Source of the DNA: Bufo bufo
Taxonomy: Eukaryota > Chordata > Amphibia > Anura > Bufonidae
Direction: 5' to 3'
Assembly (NCBI RefSeq): GCF_905171765.1
Contig: NC_053397.1
Location: 116,205,295 to 116,269,294 of the forward strand
DNA: 64,000 nucleotides
The notes under the pieces were generated by a model. It was not told where the DNA came from. It did no database searches and saw only the letters and a program-made list of their open reading frames with translations. Both the position numbers and the translations under genes were made by a program. Positions within the stretch are counted from its first letter, which is position 1. Each line of letters opens with the position of its first letter. Shown piece by piece: positions 43,560 through 52,610 of the stretch.

Positions 43560-43765
43560 TCCATGGAGTGTCCTGGTCCAGAGGAATGGTTTCCAACAGT
43601 TGTATTGACCTTGTGTTTTATAGTGTGTCTGTGTAAGTTCATTGAAGATCAGTTTCTGTACAGTCTCCCCAGTATAAATTCATCCATTATGACACCTTTT
43701 ACAAAGTATTAAGTACATTGGAGGATTCAAATATGTAGTGAACACTTTGGCCCAACAGGCATTCC
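43560..43765 (-). pseudogene. Penelope-like GIY-YIG endonuclease fragment
   Basis: Minus-strand translation gives PMYLILCKRCHNG, a stop, IYTGETVQKL, then HYKTQGQYNCWKPFLWTRTLHG. The YLI..C..C....Y.GET pattern is the GIY-YIG nuclease core that Penelope-like elements use for target nicking. Stops make it non-functional. Confidence 0.7.
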
Positions 43766-43993
43766 AAAGAATTTAGTTACCCATTTTCTCCTGACTATGT
43801 CAACTAGTGTTGATCGATGCAAAGCACCCGAAGTGGAATTCAATTGTAAGTTTGGGAAAAATTAAGTTTGTAACGAATCTGAATTAATTTGCGCTTTGTA
43901 GTAACAGATTTTTTTCCCCCTAAAATGGCGGCTACACGTGTTACACAGTGAAAGTAAGAAGTCGCTAGATCACCCATAATGCCATGCAGACAG

Positions 43994-44040
43994 CCAATCA
44001 GCAGCTACCCAGCCCCTGTAATGGCACAGCCCTATAAAAA
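43994..44040 (+). promoter_or_regulatory. hAT-C promoter: CCAAT and TATA boxes
   Basis: CCAAT at 43,994-43,998 and TATAAAA from 44,033, in sequence alignable with the hAT-D promoter at 34,011-34,056 (aatgccatgca, gccaatcagca and cacagccctataaa are shared). Confidence 0.65.
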
Positions 44041-44329
44041 GCCTCATCCTCTGCAATGTCAGACATTTCACTGTGAGCTGAGCATAGTGAGAGACTTGAC
44101 AAATGGTAGGGATAGTGTTCAAGAAGCCTTTAATTGTGGAATATTGGATAGGAAGATAGGGACAGTGTAGGGAGATCATAGGGAGTGTTTTTACTCACTG
44201 TAGGGTGAGCATAGGGAGACTGCAGGGACAGTGCAGACTCTGTAATCTGAAGCTGAAGGGATCCATAGGAGACAGCCCACTTTGCATAAATCCCTGTGTA
44301 GGGCACATAGCTATCTTACTGAACAATGT

Positions 44330-45535
44330 ACCACTTGTTAAATAGGCCTTGATTCTCAAATTGGGGTGAACGACCTGTCTAATGTAACTGTTATTGGTGG
44401 TGTCCTCCTTGTTAAATAGAGAAGCAATTCTATTATGCCTTGATTTTCAAACTGGGGTGAATAAGCTGTCTAATTTAACGGTTATTGTGGTGTCCTCCTT
44501 GTTAAACAGATAAGCAATTCTAATAGGCCTTGATTCTCAAATTGGGGTGAATAAGCTTTCTCATTTAACTGTTATTGTGACTTTCACCTTGTTAAATAGA
44601 TAAGAAATTCTTTGGGGTGAATAAGCTGTCTAATACTACTGTTATTGGGTTGCCTACCTTGTTAAATAGATATGCAATTCCATTATGCCTTGATTCTCAA
44701 ATTGGGGTGAATAAGGCTACTTTCACACTTGCGTTCAGAGCGGATCCGTCTGGGGTCTGCCCAGACGGATGCGCTCATATAATGCAGACTTGGGATCCGT
44801 TCAGAACGGATCAGTCTGCATTATATTGTAGAAAAAATTCTAAGTGTGAAAGTAGCTTCAGACGGATCCGTCCAGACTTTACATTGAAAGTCAATGGGGG
44901 ACGGATCCGTTTGAAAATTGAGCCATATTGTGTCATCTTCAAACGGATCCGTCCCCATTGACTTACATTGTAAGTCTGGACGGATCCGTTTGCCTCCGTA
45001 CGGCCAGGCGGACACCCGAACGCTGCAAGCAGCGTTCAGGTGTCCGCTTGCTGAGCGGAGGCTGAACGCTGCCAGACTGATGCATTCTGAGCGAATCCGC
45101 ATCCACTCAGAATGCATTAGTAGCTGGACGGATGCGTTCGGGGCCGCTTGTGAGCCCCTTCAAACAGAGCTCGCAAGCGGAGCCCCGACGCTAGTGTGAA
45201 AGTGGCCTAAGCTGTGTAATTTAACTAGGTGGGCACCCCAATAACAGTTAAATAGATAAGCAATTCTATTACACCTTGATTCTCAGATAGGGGTGAATAA
45301 GCTTTCTAATTTAGCAGTTACTGGGGTGTCCACCATGTTAAATAAATAAGCAATTCTATTATGCCTTGATTCTCAAATTGGGATGAATAAGCTGTCTATT
45401 ATTACTGTTATTAGGGTGCCCACCTTGTTTCATAGATGAGCAATTCCATTAGGCCTTGATTCTCAAATTGGTTTGAATACGCTGTATAATACTACTGTTA
45501 TTGTGATGTCCATATTGACATTAAATAACTTATTT
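44330..45535 (+). repeat. About 85-bp minisatellite in the hAT-C leader
   Basis: Tandem units containing ttgttaaatagataagcaattct, attatgccttgattctcaaa and ttggggtgaataagctgtc. The array is interrupted by a Harbinger MITE at 44,712-45,210 and resumes in register after it. Confidence 0.85.
44712..45210. repeat. Harbinger-like MITE, copy 2
   Basis: TAA duplications at 44,712-44,714 and 45,208-45,210. The ends and interior match the copy at 22,963-23,456. Confidence 0.88.
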
Positions 45536-45557
45536 TACATGTACAGTTACTGTACAG

Positions 45558-46272
45558 TATGTCCAACAAAGAGTTGCAAGGCCCCTCCAAAGGAACAGGC
45601 AGTGGCAAAAATGTTGCTTTAGCCAGCAGGAGTAGCAGCAGAAGAAGGGGTGGTGGTAGCAGCAGCAACAGCACATTGCTGTCACTGTCATCCAGCGGTC
45701 GTGTTTAGATGACCAATCCCACTGTCCTGGAATGGTTGACTCAAAATAAGACACCCACAGCCAGGCGTTGGTGGGTTTCTCTGACACCAAACTCAGTTGG
45801 CATAGCCCAGGAACAAGCTCTGTGCCTTCACCTGTTCTGAACCTGTCTTTTTCCTTTGCTGCTTCTTCTGCCTGGCAAGTGCCGCCTGCTCTGCCCAGTT
45901 TTAAGAGAGGAAGATTTTATTGAGAACAGTCAGCAGCTACTGCCCAGCCCAGATTTGGAGGAGAGGTCGACTGCTTCTTCCTGTAGGCGTGCAAGTAGCG
46001 ACGATGCCATGAGACTGGTGAGAGTGAAATAAGTGATGAGCAGACAGTAGTTGATGATCATGTAGCCAATTGCATATGGGAGCCGGGTGAAGAGGGGTGA
46101 GGGTGGCAGCTTGCCTGTGAAACTGTAGCAGGATGGCAGTGTATGGTTGAGCCAGCAGGGTGCAAGCGTGGCCGTGAGCCAGCAGGGTGGCAGCTGTGTG
46201 AGATCTGGAGGCAAACATGCCCGAGGTAGACCGTCTGCTACTCAGAAGCCTACCTGTTCAAAAACAACTAGC
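45558..46272 (+). pseudogene. hAT-C transposase N-terminus, decayed
   Basis: Plus-strand reading from 45,558 gives MSNKELQGPSKGTGSG, a serine-rich stretch and, after a stop, TNPTVLEWLTQNKT. This resembles EDIVDWLTQDTQ of the hAT-A transposase. Further stops and frame changes follow. No BED finger or catalytic motif is left. Confidence 0.6.
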
Positions 46273-46428
46273 TGTCACACCCTGCCGTGTGAGAGGCCTG
46301 AGAAGATCTGACAGACTTGCTACACGTGAGTCTATCTGACAGATTGTTCTGTTTCTCTTTGTTGTAGTTTTAGGCAGGATCCCACCTCCCCACAGGTTCT
46401 GCTCATTAGCTATTTAGTGGTCCCTATT
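46273..46428 (+). repeat. LTR fragment, 5' part
   Basis: Starts TGTCACACCC and shares the ctgacagacttg-type text of LTRs like 24,512. It is cut by the Tc1 element at 46,429. Confidence 0.5.
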
Positions 46429-46734
46429 TACAGTGCCTTGCAAACTATTCACCCCCCTTGACTTTTTTCGTATTTTGTTACATTACAGCCTTAAGTTCAA
46501 TGTTTTTTTAATCAGAATTTTATGTGATGGATCCGAACACAATAGTCTAAGTTGGTGAAGTGAAATAAGAAAAATATATAAATAAAACTATTGTTTAGAA
46601 ATAGAAAACAGAAAATTGGCATGTGGGTATGTATTCAGACCCCTTTGTTAGGAAGCCCATAAAAAGCTCTGATGCAACTAATTACCTTCCAAATCTTTGA
46701 TGATGCCCAGGAACACCATCAAATCTATCATAAC
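46429..46734 (+). mobile_element. Tc1-like element left end (Tc1-D), truncated
   Basis: TA at 46,429-46,430 followed by the terminal sequence cagtgccttgcaaactattc, with part of the left arm. It then jumps to a short transposase-derived stretch (tgatgatgcccaggaacacc...). Cut by the hAT-B end at 46,735. Confidence 0.75.
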
Positions 46735-47322
46735 TAGAGTTGAGCGGACACCTGGATGGAATCGGCGGGTTCAGCCGAACTTCAGAAAAAAGTTTGAGTT
46801 CGGGACCCGAACTTGAGCCCGAACCCGAACTCCATTGAAAATCAATGGGGACCTGAACTTTTGAGCACTAAAATGGCTGTAAAAATGTCATGGAAAGGGC
46901 TAGAGGGCAGCAAATGTCATCAAAATGTGGTTAAGAGCATAGCAAGTGCTCTGGAAAAAATGTGGATAGGGAAATGACTTTAAATAACATAAAATACGTA
47001 AAAATAAAAAATAATAATCTTGATCTAGGAGGCGCTGGATGTGGCGGTGGAGGAGGAGGAGGTAGCCTACACTGCTTTTTGTTTTAAATTTATTTTTTAT
47101 TTTTTTAAATTAGGGTACACCCCAAAACATTGGGAAATATAACCCTCCAGTCATGCTAAACACACGTTCAGACAATACACTGGCTGCAGGGCAGGCCAGC
47201 ACCTCCAAGGGGTAAAGGGCAAGCTCAGGCCATGTGCCCAATTTGGAGACCCAGAAGTTGCAGGGGCTGACCCCTGTCAGTCAGTTCGTGTAGGCGTGTG
47301 CATACTTACTGCCCCACCATGT
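46735..47322 (-). pseudogene. Duplicate hAT-B 3' end with transposase C-terminal piece
   Basis: 47,150-47,315 repeats 53,700-53,880 (gctaaacacacgttcaga, aatacactggctgcagggca, ccaatttggagacccagaag), which encodes the hATC dimerisation region on the minus strand. It is joined abruptly to 18S-like sequence at about 47,322. The rest is the 3' terminal region with cccgaac words. Confidence 0.75.
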
Positions 47323-47480
47323 CGCACGTCCCCGTGATGTTCACGATCCAATTTGATATCTGCTCTATCAACTTTCGATGTTCTTTTATGCGCCTACCAT
47401 AGTGATCACGGGTGGCGGAAAATCAGGGTTCCAGGGTAGAGAGGAAGCGTGAGAAAGAGAGACCACATACAAGGGAGGAT
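47323..47480 (+). pseudogene. 18S rRNA-derived fragment, copy 1
   Basis: Plus-strand sequence collinear with the 5' domain of vertebrate 18S rRNA (roughly positions 270-430 of the human gene, from memory). It includes gcacgtcccc, ctatcaactttcgatg, gcctaccat, tgatcacgggt, aatcagggttc, agaggaagcgtgagaaa and accacatacaaggga. It lacks the rest of the gene and carries many changes, so it is not a functional rRNA gene. Confidence 0.85.
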
Positions 47481-47599
47481 TCATTTTTTTACATTTAAAA
47501 TCATAGGGCGGAAATATGGGACAAAGTATCAAAGCGTAAAAGTGGGACAACTTTTTAAAGTTTAAGCATTTAATGAAAGGATGTATCGCGCATCAATTA
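47481..47599. repeat. Downstream part of 18S module, copy 1
   Basis: Contains gcggaaatatgggacaaag, agtttaagcatttaatgaa and cgcgcatcaatta, all of which recur after 18S copy 2 (52,630-52,860). The module is interrupted at 47,600 by the retrotransposon and continues at 52,320. Confidence 0.75.
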
Positions 47600-47690
47600 G
47601 TATTAAGGCTGGTTACAGCCTGTATTTGTGGGCGGGGCTGCTGGCTATATATTCTCACGCGACCTCACCCTGAGGACGGTCGCTTCATGC
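47600..47690 (+). repeat. Split repeat A1 (91 bp)
   Basis: Starts gtattaaggctggttac and ends ggtcgcttcatgc. Identical over 91 bp by eye to A2 at 52,072-52,162. The core agcctgtatttgtggg is shared with the end of the coding DIRS-order element at 33,580 (minus). Confidence 0.88.
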
Positions 47691-47739
47691 TCCTTTCGTC
47701 AGTCCGTTCCGTCACTTCCGGTTCCCTGCCTTCGTCACT

Positions 47740-47886
47740 TCCGGGTAAGTCACGCCTCTCCAAGCTTCCTCGGCTGGGGGCAGCGTTCGTCCGGCATGCC
47801 TGGCTGGGTTCGGCCGGTCTTCTTCTCTCCTTCAGCCCCTGGGGGAGCCTCCTCACAATGTGCGTTTTTTCTTGTCTGCGGTTTAG
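47740..47886 (+). promoter_or_regulatory. Possible leader intron with conserved donor
   Basis: CGG|GTAAGT at 47,745 lies 145 bases from the left end and matches the donor of the coding relative (33,437 minus, about 170 bases from its end). A pyrimidine-rich run ending gtttag at 47,886 is one candidate acceptor. Inferred. Confidence 0.4.
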
Positions 47887-47984
47887 GGTTCGGCAGGTCC
47901 ATCATCCTCGGCATTTCAGGTAGCGCTGACCGTTCTCGCTGGGCTCGGTCTGCGGCCTCAAGTATATAACGCTACTGTATTATA

Positions 47985-48560
47985 CCGCCCTCCCCTGCAT
48001 ATGTATATCACACCGTGGTCTTATGCTGCCCTCCTGTGCCCATGTACATAACACCGCTGTCTCCGCCCGCCTGTGCACGCATATAACACAGCTGCGTTAT
48101 ACCGCCCTTCTGTGCATTTGTTTATGGCACAGCCGTGTTACACTTCCCTCCTGTCCGCATGTGTATTGCACCTCGGTATTCCACCACCCTCCTGTACGCA
48201 TGGGTTTGGCTCCCCTGTGTTGTGCCGCCCCCCTGTGCACATCCATTTAACACAGCTGTATTTTATCGCCCTCCTGTGCACAGGTGTATGGCGCCGCTGT
48301 ATTATACCACCCTCCTGTACCCATGTATATTTCACACCGCATGTCATCTTGCCCTCCTGTGCACTTGTTTATAGCGCAGTGGTGTGATGCCGCGCTCCTG
48401 TGCACACGTGTTCGGCACCGCTATCTTGTGCCACCCTTCTGGGCACATTACACGGCTTAGCGGTGTTGTGCCACCCTCCATGCTCGGGTACTTGGCACAG
48501 CTGTTTTGTGCCGCCCTCCTGTGCACATGCGTGTGGCACCGCCGTGTTATACCGCCCTGT
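47985..48560 (+). repeat. About 41-bp minisatellite (ccgccctcctgtgcac unit), about 15 copies
   Basis: Degenerate tandem units of about 41 bp with ccgccctcctgtgcacatg, a tatggcacagc-like middle and tgttata. It gives short frames in every register; none is a gene. Confidence 0.85.
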
Positions 48561-48604
48561 CACGTGTATGGGGGAGGGCGGGATAACCCTTAAACGGGCC
48601 CTTC

Positions 48605-48835
48605 CTTTCTCAGGTGGAGCTGCTGTTTTCCGGTTGTCTTATGTGCCATTTCGGGCTCAGGGCTGTCTTTATGAGCTTGTTGTCCTTACCTAGGTGCTGA
48701 TAAATTTTTCCAAAATGAACAGGGCTGCAGTACCGTCTGATATCCAGTCTTCCCGCTCAGCCAAGTAGCTGCTCAGCTTCCCGAATTTCTGTTTTCCATG
48801 CTTCTTGTCTCACTCTCACACAACATCTGTAGTCT
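48605..48835 (+). repeat. Unique segment duplicated at 50,130-50,290, copy 1
   Basis: Shares ttttccggttgtcttatgt-like text, acagggctgc and tcagccaagtagctgctca with the second copy. Each copy directly precedes a palindrome array, so segment plus array was duplicated as a block. Confidence 0.75.
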
Positions 48836-48839
48836 CCCT

Positions 48840-49450
48840 GTATCGCCCAGACTCGTTCCGTCTCTGTCATCCTGGATCCCCCAGGTACACGCTGTCTCTG
48901 TCATCCTGGATCACTCAGGCTCGTTCCGTCTCTGTCATCCTGGATCCCCCAGGTACACGCTGTCTCTGTCATCCTGGATCACTCAGGCTCGTTCCGTCTC
49001 TGTCATCCTGGATCCCCCAGGTACACGCTGTCTCTGTCATCCTGGATCGCCCAGGCTCGTTCTGCCTCTGTCATCCTGGATCCCCCAGGTACACGCTGTC
49101 TCTGTCATCCTGGATTGCCCAGGCCCGTTCTGCCTCTGTCATCCTGGATTGCCCAGGCCCGTTCTGCCTCTGTCATCCTGGATCGCCCAGGCCCGTTCTG
49201 CCTCTGTCATCCTGGATCGCCCAGGCCCGTTCTGCCTCTGTCATCCTGGATCGCCCAGGCCCGTTCTGCCTCTGTCATCCTGGATCGCCCAGGCCCGTTC
49301 TGCCTCTGTCATCCTGGATCGCCCAGGCCCGTTCTGCCTCTGTCATCCTGGATCGCCCAGGCCCGTTCTGCCTCTGTCATCCTGGATCGCCCAGGCCCGT
49401 TCTGCCTCTGTCATCCTGGATCACCCAGGCCCACGCTGCCTCTGTCATCC
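48840..49450 (+). repeat. 34-bp minisatellite with cctggatcgcccagg palindromes, array 1
   Basis: About 18 units of 34 bp (ctctgtcatcctggatcgcc then caggcccgttctgc). Each contains CCTGGATCGCCCAGG, a 15-bp imperfect palindrome also present in the leader of the coding DIRS-order element. The left part alternates two unit variants (68-bp dimers); the right part is homogenised. Because 34 is not a multiple of 3 and the unit lacks stops, all three plus frames stay open, giving a spurious 264-aa frame. Confidence 0.9.
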
Positions 49451-49454
49451 TTCC

Positions 49455-50130
49455 TTGCACGGTCCTCCGTTCCCTCATCTTCCTTCTCTTCCCGGCTCTC
49501 CTAAAGCGGTGTTTATTAAAATAATAATAATAAAATCTAATTGGTACAGTACTTCTTCAGTACACCGGACCTGGGGGTATCTACAACTGTAATTAGGTAT
49601 AATTGCATGTATTGTTTTCTATTTCCATTTATTTGGCAGTACTTTCCAGCCGAGAAGCCATGGTTGGCATCAGTTGGCAGGCATGGGGCTGGCAGGCCTG
49701 TTTCTCCATTCCGGTGGGAGTGGGCTTGTCCTGCTTCTGCTAGGGGGGGGAGTTCAAGTATGGAGACAGAGAGGGGAGGGAGCGTATGCCAGAGCTTCTA
49801 TTCCTGGGAACAGAAAATGAGATAAAAAAAAAAAAAAAAAAGCTTCAAGAACGCAGTGGAGAGACCAGGCACCGGTGTGATCAGTAAGGTGCTGCCTTGC
49901 GGACACTGCTGCGGGGTCAGGGACTGCTGCTCTGATTCCCATCACCTATACTACCACTAGCCCAGGTCAAGTTTAAGTTGGAACCTCCAGTGGACCCCTA
50001 TACCCACAGTGCCAATCAATTGCTGCACATTCGCTCTATGCCTCCTCGACTGGGGCCAGAAACTGCACCTTCCACTGCTGCTACCAGATGTAACACAAGT
50101 TTTCCCCTCTAGTGTAGCTAACTCCATGAA
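49455..50130 (+). other. Unique interior of the split-repeat element
   Basis: Non-repetitive, with an A-run at 49,822-49,842. No RT, recombinase or gag sequence was seen on either strand. Confidence 0.5.
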
Positions 50131-50355
50131 TGTTGTCTTAGTAGTGGGGTTTTGTTGCCGTGCTATTTTCCGGTTTCCTAATGTACCATTTTGGGCATCT
50201 TTTCTTAAAACAAACAGGGCTGCGGTACTGTCTGATATTCAGTCCTCCCGATCAGCCAAGTAGCTGCTCATCAGCTTCCCGAATTCTTCAGGTATCATGC
50301 ATACGTCTTCTGTCTGTCTTCCCTGCTTCTTGACACACTCTCACGTCATCTGAGG
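50130..50355 (+). repeat. Unique segment duplicated from 48,605, copy 2
   Basis: Contains tattttccggtttcctaatgt, acagggctgcggta and tcagccaagtagctgctca, matching copy 1 and again followed by a palindrome array. Confidence 0.75.
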
Positions 50356-50359
50356 TCCC

Positions 50360-51047
50360 CTGGCTCGCCCGGTCTCTGTCATCCTGTATCGCCCAGGCTC
50401 GCTCTGCCTCTGTCACCCTGGTTTGCCCAGGCTCGCTCTGCCTCTGTCTTCCTGGATCGCCCAGGCTCGCTCTGTTACCTGTCATCCTGGATTGCCCAGG
50501 CTTGCTCGGTCTCTGTCATCCTGGATCGCCCAGGCTCGCTCTGCCTCAGTCATCCAGGATCCTCCAGGCTCGCCTGCCTCGGTCGTCCTGGATCGCCTAG
50601 GCTCGCTCTGACTCTGTTTTCCTGGATCGCCCAGGCTTTCTCTGTTTCGGTTATCCTGGCCGGCCCAGGCTCGCTCTGTCTCTATCATCCTGGTTCGCCC
50701 AGGCTCGCTCTACCTCTGTCATCCAGGATCGCCCTGGCTCGCTCTGTCATCCTGGATCGCCCAGGCTCGCTCTGCGCCTGTCATCCTGGATCGCCCAGGC
50801 TCGCTCTGCCCCTGTCGTCCTGGTTTGCCCAGGCTCGCTCTGCCTCTGTCAACCAGGATCTCCCAGGCTCGCCCTACCTCAGTCATCCTGGATCGCCCAG
50901 GCTCGCTCTGCCTCTGTCTTCCTGGATCGCCCAGGCTCGCTCTGTTTCGGTTATTCTGGATTGCCCAGGCTCTCTCTGTCTCTATCATTCTGAATCGCCC
51001 AGGCTCGCTCTGCCTCTGTCATCCTGGATCACCCAGGCTCGCTCTGC
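50360..51047 (+). repeat. 34-bp minisatellite with palindromes, array 2
   Basis: About 20 more divergent units of the same 34-bp repeat with cctggatcgcccaggctcg cores. More diverged than array 1. A third remnant lies at 51,690-51,805 beyond a solo LTR. Confidence 0.88.
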
Positions 51048-51689
51048 TCCTATGTCACGAGGGTGTCAAGACCCACGCCTGACTCCGTTATACCCGGGGT
51101 TAGGAAGTCACAGCGGTTGGCTGCGCGCTCTATGTAAGATAGGGCTGTTTCCTTATGGTAGCTTTCTGGGTTTGCTTTGCAACCCTTTTTGGCTCACTCA
51201 GGGATCCATAGCTCCTTCTCCTCAGCTGTTCCTTGTCCAGCACTCCCAACCTCCTTATATTCCCCTCTCACACTTCTCTGGTTGCCAGATATAGAGCTTC
51301 CTGCCTGGACTTCTATACTGACCCTCTGGAGCTGTGTTGCTGCGTTCTCTGGTAGTTGGTCCAGAACGTTACCCTCCGGATCCCTGTTGGACCTTTGTGG
51401 TCTGCTGTGGTCGCCCACCTGGGTGTATGTGTTTGTCTGTATTGTCTGTCCTCTCCCTGGTGTTTCCCTCTTAGTGTCAGTGGTGCGGACTAGCGATCCC
51501 ACCGGCCCGTTCACTATCTAGGGCTCATTCTAGGGAAAGCCAGGGTTTAGGCACGTGATCGCCGTCTAGAGACGTCAGGGCAGTCAGGTGCCAGCCGCAA
51601 GGTGAGTCAGGGGTCACCACCTTTCCCTCTCCCTTGGGCAGGGCTTTCCCTTTTCCCTCCCTGTGCGTGACGCCGGTCATTACATCCTG
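51048..51689 (+). mobile_element. Solo LTR, 632 bp, in array 2
   Basis: The LTR at 51,053-51,684 starts TGTCACGAGG and ends GGTCATTACA. Flanks tccta and tcctg match at 4 of 5 bases. The palindrome array continues on both sides. The 114-aa frame inside has no domain. Confidence 0.8.
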
Positions 51690-51951
51690 TCATCCTGGAT
51701 CGCCCAGGCCCACGTTGCCTCTCTCATCCTGGATCACCCAGGCCCACGTTGCCTCTCTCATCCTGGATTGCCCAGGCTCGCTATTCCTCTGTCATCCTGG
51801 ACCGTCACTTTACTAACTACCCAGTGCCTTCCCGAATCGTTCAGGTCATTTAACAGCCCAGCTCCTGCCTGTATCGCTCAGGCCCTTATTACCTCCCGTG
51901 TCGTTCGGTTCAAATAACTATTTCCCTCCTAACAGTGTGGGTAGTCTTTTT
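51690..51951 (+). repeat. End of palindrome array and transition to B1
   Basis: About three more 34-bp units (to 51,805), then non-coding sequence to B1. Confidence 0.75.
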
Positions 51952-52319
51952 GCCCACTTATTCAGGCCTACCCCGCACTGGCTCCGGGCACAGTTCAGCC
52001 AGATAGATCATGGAGGGTGTTAGGCATCCCTCCCAACGCCACGCCAATGTACACCTCAGCCCCTACCACAAGTATTAAGGCTGGTTACAGCCTGTATTTG
52101 TGGGCGGGGCTGCTGGCTATATATTCTCACGCGACCTCACCCTGAGGACGGTCGCTTCATGCCCCGACCCTTCTTTCTTTCATTCCATTCTCTTGGGTGG
52201 CCCACTTATTCAGGCCTACCCCGCACTGGCTCCGGGCACAGTTCAGCCAGATAGATCATGGAGGGTGTTAGGCATCCCTCCCAACTCCACGCCAATGTAC
52301 ACCTCAGCCCCTACCACAA
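51952..52319 (+). repeat. Right terminal block B1-A2-B2
   Basis: B1 (51,952-52,071) starts gcccacttattcagg and ends cctaccacaa. A2 (52,072-52,162) follows without a gap. After a 37-bp spacer comes B2 (52,200-52,319), which differs from B1 at one position I can see (cccaacgcc against cccaactcc). Confidence 0.88.
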
Positions 52320-52455
52320 ATTAAGAATTTCTTAAATTTTATTCCCTGTCAACTATGCAGAGCAGGTGTTTCTATCCGGCAAAATTTGATAAATGTCACC
52401 TGACAATGTAATTGACGATTTTTATTTATTTATGTTCCTGTCACCTATGTAGAGG
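52320..52455. repeat. 18S module copy 1, continued after the insertion
   Basis: attaagaatttcttaaattttattccctgtcaac parallels 52,855-52,895 in copy 2, confirming that 47,600-52,319 was inserted into this module. Confidence 0.7.
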
Positions 52456-52610
52456 TGCCCCAGTGACATTCACTATTCATTTGGATATCTTCTCTATCAA
52501 CTTTCGATGTTCTTTTCTGAGCCTACCATGTTGATCACGGTTATCGGCGAATCGGGGTTCCACGCCGGAGAGGGAGCGTGAGAAAAAGAGACCAAATTTA
52601 AGGGAGATAA
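52456..52610 (+). pseudogene. 18S rRNA-derived fragment, copy 2
   Basis: Second copy of the 18S-like segment: ctatcaactttcgatg, gcctaccatg, tgatcacgg, cgaatcggggttc, cgccggagagggagcg and tgagaaa. It differs from copy 1 at many places and keeps some 18S bases that copy 1 lost (ccggagaggga), so the two were duplicated long ago and diverged separately. Confidence 0.85.

Larger units (their letters stand above)
42640..43800 (-). mobile_element. Penelope-like element remnant (GIY-YIG end)
   Basis: Minus-strand 3' half of a Penelope-like retroelement interrupted by a MITE at 43,057-43,554. Before the interruption it encodes the start of a GIY-YIG endonuclease. After it comes the protein's C-terminus, then a 3' region with a GAGCA-TTTG-TGCTC hairpin followed by TGAAAGC and an AATAAA-like tail near 42,660. 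Confidence 0.75.
43804..46272 (+). mobile_element. hAT 5' half (hAT-C), truncated
   Basis: Starts tagtgttgatc, related to the hAT-B end, with a CCAAT/TATA promoter (43,994 and 44,033), a minisatellite leader (44,330-45,535) and a decayed transposase start (45,558-46,272). The 3' half is gone; an LTR fragment follows at 46,273. Confidence 0.75.
47600..52319 (+). mobile_element. Non-autonomous retrotransposon with split direct repeats (A1...B1-A2-B2)
   Basis: A 91-bp repeat A occurs at 47,600-47,690 and 52,072-52,162. A 120-bp repeat B occurs at 51,952-52,071 and 52,200-52,319. The order A1, interior, B1 directly abutting A2, then B2 is the signature of Ngaro/PAT-type DIRS-order elements, which integrate by tyrosine recombinase. 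The interior (4.26 kb) codes for nothing recognisable and is mostly tandem repeats. The empty site is deduced from the paralogous copy at 52,845-52,890 (catcaattaaagaag), which shows a clean insertion with at most 4-5 bp of ambiguity. Confidence 0.82.

Noticed and set aside
45530..46218. Minus-strand frames of 86-94 aa
   Set aside because: They are antisense to the decayed hAT-C transposase start and lack domains.
47323..47480. A real 18S rRNA gene
   Set aside because: Only about 160 bp of the 5' domain is present, with many changes, and no 5.8S, 28S or spacer sequence nearby.
48798..49592. 264-aa and 239-aa frames in the palindrome array
   Set aside because: They arise because a stop-free 34-bp unit is read in every frame. 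The peptide is a translation of a minisatellite, not a conserved protein.
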